A stretch of DNA of 11,666 nt, from positions 1-11,666 of the forward strand of contig JAUXFG010000123.1 of assembly GCA_030620115.1 (NCBI GenBank), given 5' to 3'. Position 1 is the first letter of the stretch. Every line of letters begins with the position of its first letter. Shown in pieces: positions 10,822-11,666 of the stretch. This DNA comes from Candidatus Fermentibacterota bacterium (lineage in GTDB: Bacteria; JAFGKV01). The position numbers and the translations under genes are program-made. The notes beneath the pieces were generated by a model. That model was not told where the DNA came from, ran no database searches, and worked only from the letters and a program-made list of their open reading frames with translations.

Positions 10822-11223
10822 TTAGTGATGCTCACCTTCCCCCTCCTCCATGTGGTGCCGATAGCTACCCAAGAGATGATCGATGATCCCTCTCGTTTCC
10901 CTCAGGTCGCGTGTCCATGATGCAAGGACCTCGTTCCCCACGCTTGTCAGACGATATACTCGTCGAGGCGGCCCGTGGGTCTGGTCACTATCCCAATCAG
11001 AGGCGATCCATCCTCGATCTTCCATATCCCGCAAGGTGCGATACACGACACTAGGATTCAGCCCGTTCAAGCCGAACTCTCCCAGCCGTTCCAGCAACGT
11101 GTACCCGTGAACCCGCTCATAATGCAGGAGCAACAACAGAGTCGGCTCGAGCATCCGAACCGCCCGACGCGAGAATCCACGCCCTCGCCATTCTCCCCCA
11201 TGTCTATGTCGGCGTCCGTGCAT
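10822..11223 (-). CDS. PadR-family transcriptional regulator with His-rich ends
   Basis: This is a small DNA-binding repressor of 133 residues. The winged-helix part shows a leucine-rich first helix (LEPTLLLLLHYERVHGYTLL, 25-44), then LNPSVVYRTLRDMEDRGWI (55-73) as recognition helix region and GPPRRVYRLT (84-93) as the wing, all typical of PadR. The C-terminal helix (about 94-122) should mediate dimerisation. Unusual are the ends: the N-terminus is rich in His, Arg and Gly (MHGRRHRHGG) and the C-terminus is rich in His and Glu (YRHHMEEGEGEHH), which might bind metal. The ATG at 11223 is chosen because AGGAG lies 8 nt upstream (11232-11236); the ATG at 11253 would add 10 residues across that site. 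It heads the Mrp-DUF5320-ferredoxin cluster and most likely regulates it and itself. The ligand is unknown. Confidence 0.92.
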   Translation of the reverse strand: MHGRRHRHGGEWRGRGFSRRAVRMLEPTLLLLLHYERVHGYTLLERLGEFGLNGLNPSVVYRTLRDMEDRGWIASDWDSDQTHGPPRRVYRLTSVGNEVLASWTRDLRETRGIIDHLLGSYRHHMEEGEGEHH

Positions 11224-11231
11224 CTTTCTTT

Positions 11232-11236
11232 CTCCT
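11232..11236 (-). promoter_or_regulatory. Shine-Dalgarno site of the PadR gene
   Basis: AGGAG on the minus strand, 8 nt before the ATG at 11223. It decides this start over the in-frame ATG at 11253. Confidence 0.7.
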
Positions 11237-11253
11237 ACGAGGCAAGAAAACAA

Positions 11254-11276
11254 ACTATGTGCGAATTGTCAATAGT
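11254..11276 (-). promoter_or_regulatory. Possible PadR promoter -35 with overlapping dyad
   Basis: A consensus -35, TTGACA (11267-11272, minus strand), lies 43-49 bp before the PadR start codon. It is inside the inverted pair ACTAT (11254-11258) and ATAGT (11272-11276), 13 bp apart. This arrangement fits self-repression. The -10 at the right distance (TTTTCT) is poor, so the promoter call is uncertain. A 10-bp palindrome TGATCGATCA lies at 11291-11300. Confidence 0.4.
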
Positions 11277-11313
11277 CATTACGCAAATAGTGATCGATCA
11301 TATCCTCCCCACA

Positions 11314-11561
11314 AACTTCGTCCCGAACTTTGCTTGCCACGCCGAAGCCATCCGACGAAGGCGGGTCCCGAACTTCCCTCATCTCTTCCCCTAACTCCCA
11401 ACTTCGATGTTGGATGTTGGATGTTGAATGTTCGATGTTGGATGTTTTCCTCCTCAATTCCCCTCGCCTTCCCCCAAATTCAAGATTCAGAATTGAGAAT
11501 TCAAAATCGCCCTCCCAACTCCCCAAAACTTCGTCTCGAACTTTGTCCCGAACTTCCCTCA
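11314..11561. repeat. Dispersed TCCCGAACTT repeats
   Basis: AACTTCGTCCCGAACTTTG (11314-11332) recurs at 11527-11545 with one change. GTCCCGAACTTCCCTCA (11365-11381) recurs exactly at 11545-11561. The shared core is TC(C/T)CGAACTT, four copies in all. Confidence 0.75.
11404..11448. repeat. 7-bp tandem repeat (GATGTTG)
   Basis: About six consecutive 7-bp units, GATGTTG with variants AATGTTC and GATGTTT, run through this stretch. A shorter relict (GATATTGAATGTTC) is seen at 11588-11601. Confidence 0.8.
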
Positions 11562-11628
11562 CTCCTCCCCTCCAAACTCTGACCTTCGATATTGAATGTT
11601 CTCCTCCTCAATTCCCCTCGCCTTCCCC
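11448..11628. repeat. Exact 27-bp repeat pair
   Basis: A 27-bp block beginning TCCTCCTCAATTCCCC and ending CGCCTTCCCC is identical at 11448-11474 and 11602-11628, 154 bp apart. Each copy follows a GATGTTG-type stretch and precedes an AATTCAAAATTC-type stretch, so a larger composite unit appears to be duplicated and decayed. Confidence 0.8.
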
Positions 11629-11632
11629 TCTC

Positions 11633-11666
11633 AATTCAAAATTCAAAATTAAGCATTCAAAATTGA
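11633..11666. repeat. A/T-rich AATTCAAA tandem repeat at the window edge
   Basis: AATTCAAAATTCAAAATTAAG and similar units repeat with a period near 9-10 and run off the end of the window. A related stretch lies at about 11476-11508. Confidence 0.65.

Larger units (their letters stand above)
11224..11666. other. Gene-free repeat-rich region upstream of the PadR gene
   Basis: No believable gene is present in these 443 bp. The part nearest PadR holds its promoter. Beyond about 11310 the DNA is made of degenerate, C-rich and A/T-rich repeats listed separately. Short reading frames here are low-complexity repeat translations. Confidence 0.75.

Noticed and set aside
11269-11562. Minus-strand frame of 97 codons upstream of padR
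   Set aside because: It is a translated low-complexity repeat (for example SNIEHSTSNIQH from the GATGTTG units).

Overview
The window is bacterial chromosomal DNA, moderately GC-rich by eye. All eight protein genes I can support lie on the minus strand, so transcription runs from high to low coordinates. A Gram-negative-type cell is suggested by a lipoprotein with an N-terminal signal and a Cys-Ser start. The lineage cannot be fixed from the sequence. The mix of a 'CSDESTGP'-type lipoprotein, a PadR/Mrp/DUF5320/ferredoxin cluster and intergenic regions full of short repeats resembles uncultivated FCB-group-like or neighbouring lineages; this is a weak inference.

Layout in order of transcription. 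(1) 11666-11224: repeat-rich intergenic DNA with no gene, ending in a possible PadR promoter and operator. (2) 11223-8563: a four-gene cluster made of a His-rich PadR-family repressor, a Mrp/NBP35 iron-sulfur carrier ATPase with a fused MIP18 (DUF59) domain, a Gly-rich DUF5320-type protein and a 2x[4Fe-4S] ferredoxin with an Arg-rich tail. (3) 8289-7438: an orphan secreted lipoprotein of unknown function. (4) 7437-6984: a 454-bp gene-free region packed with hairpins and repeats. (5) 6983-1396: smc (chromosome condensation) directly overlapping ligA (NAD+-dependent DNA ligase) as TGATG. (6) 1395-1163: an intergenic stretch holding a complete MITE-like inverted-repeat element. (7) 1162-2: nicotinate phosphoribosyltransferase (NAD salvage), with its stop codon at the very edge of the window.

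How the genes may work together. SMC and LigA are translationally coupled and both serve chromosome maintenance. The downstream nicotinate phosphoribosyltransferase feeds NAD+ synthesis, and NAD+ is the cofactor LigA consumes. The PadR-Mrp-DUF5320-ferredoxin group looks like a small iron-sulfur module under its own repressor. A dyad with the 8-bp spacing typical of PadR operators lies just upstream of the Mrp gene.

The most unusual content is between the genes. Three hairpins share the loop CTCCGT while their 7-bp stems differ by compensatory changes. A 22-bp perfect inverted repeat upstream of smc is related to two hairpins in the ferredoxin/DUF5320 gap. A 12+12-bp bipartite inverted-repeat element between ligA and the NAD gene has a half copy elsewhere. 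Degenerate 7-bp tandem repeats occur in two gaps. I see no rRNA, tRNA, CRISPR array, transposase or phage gene.
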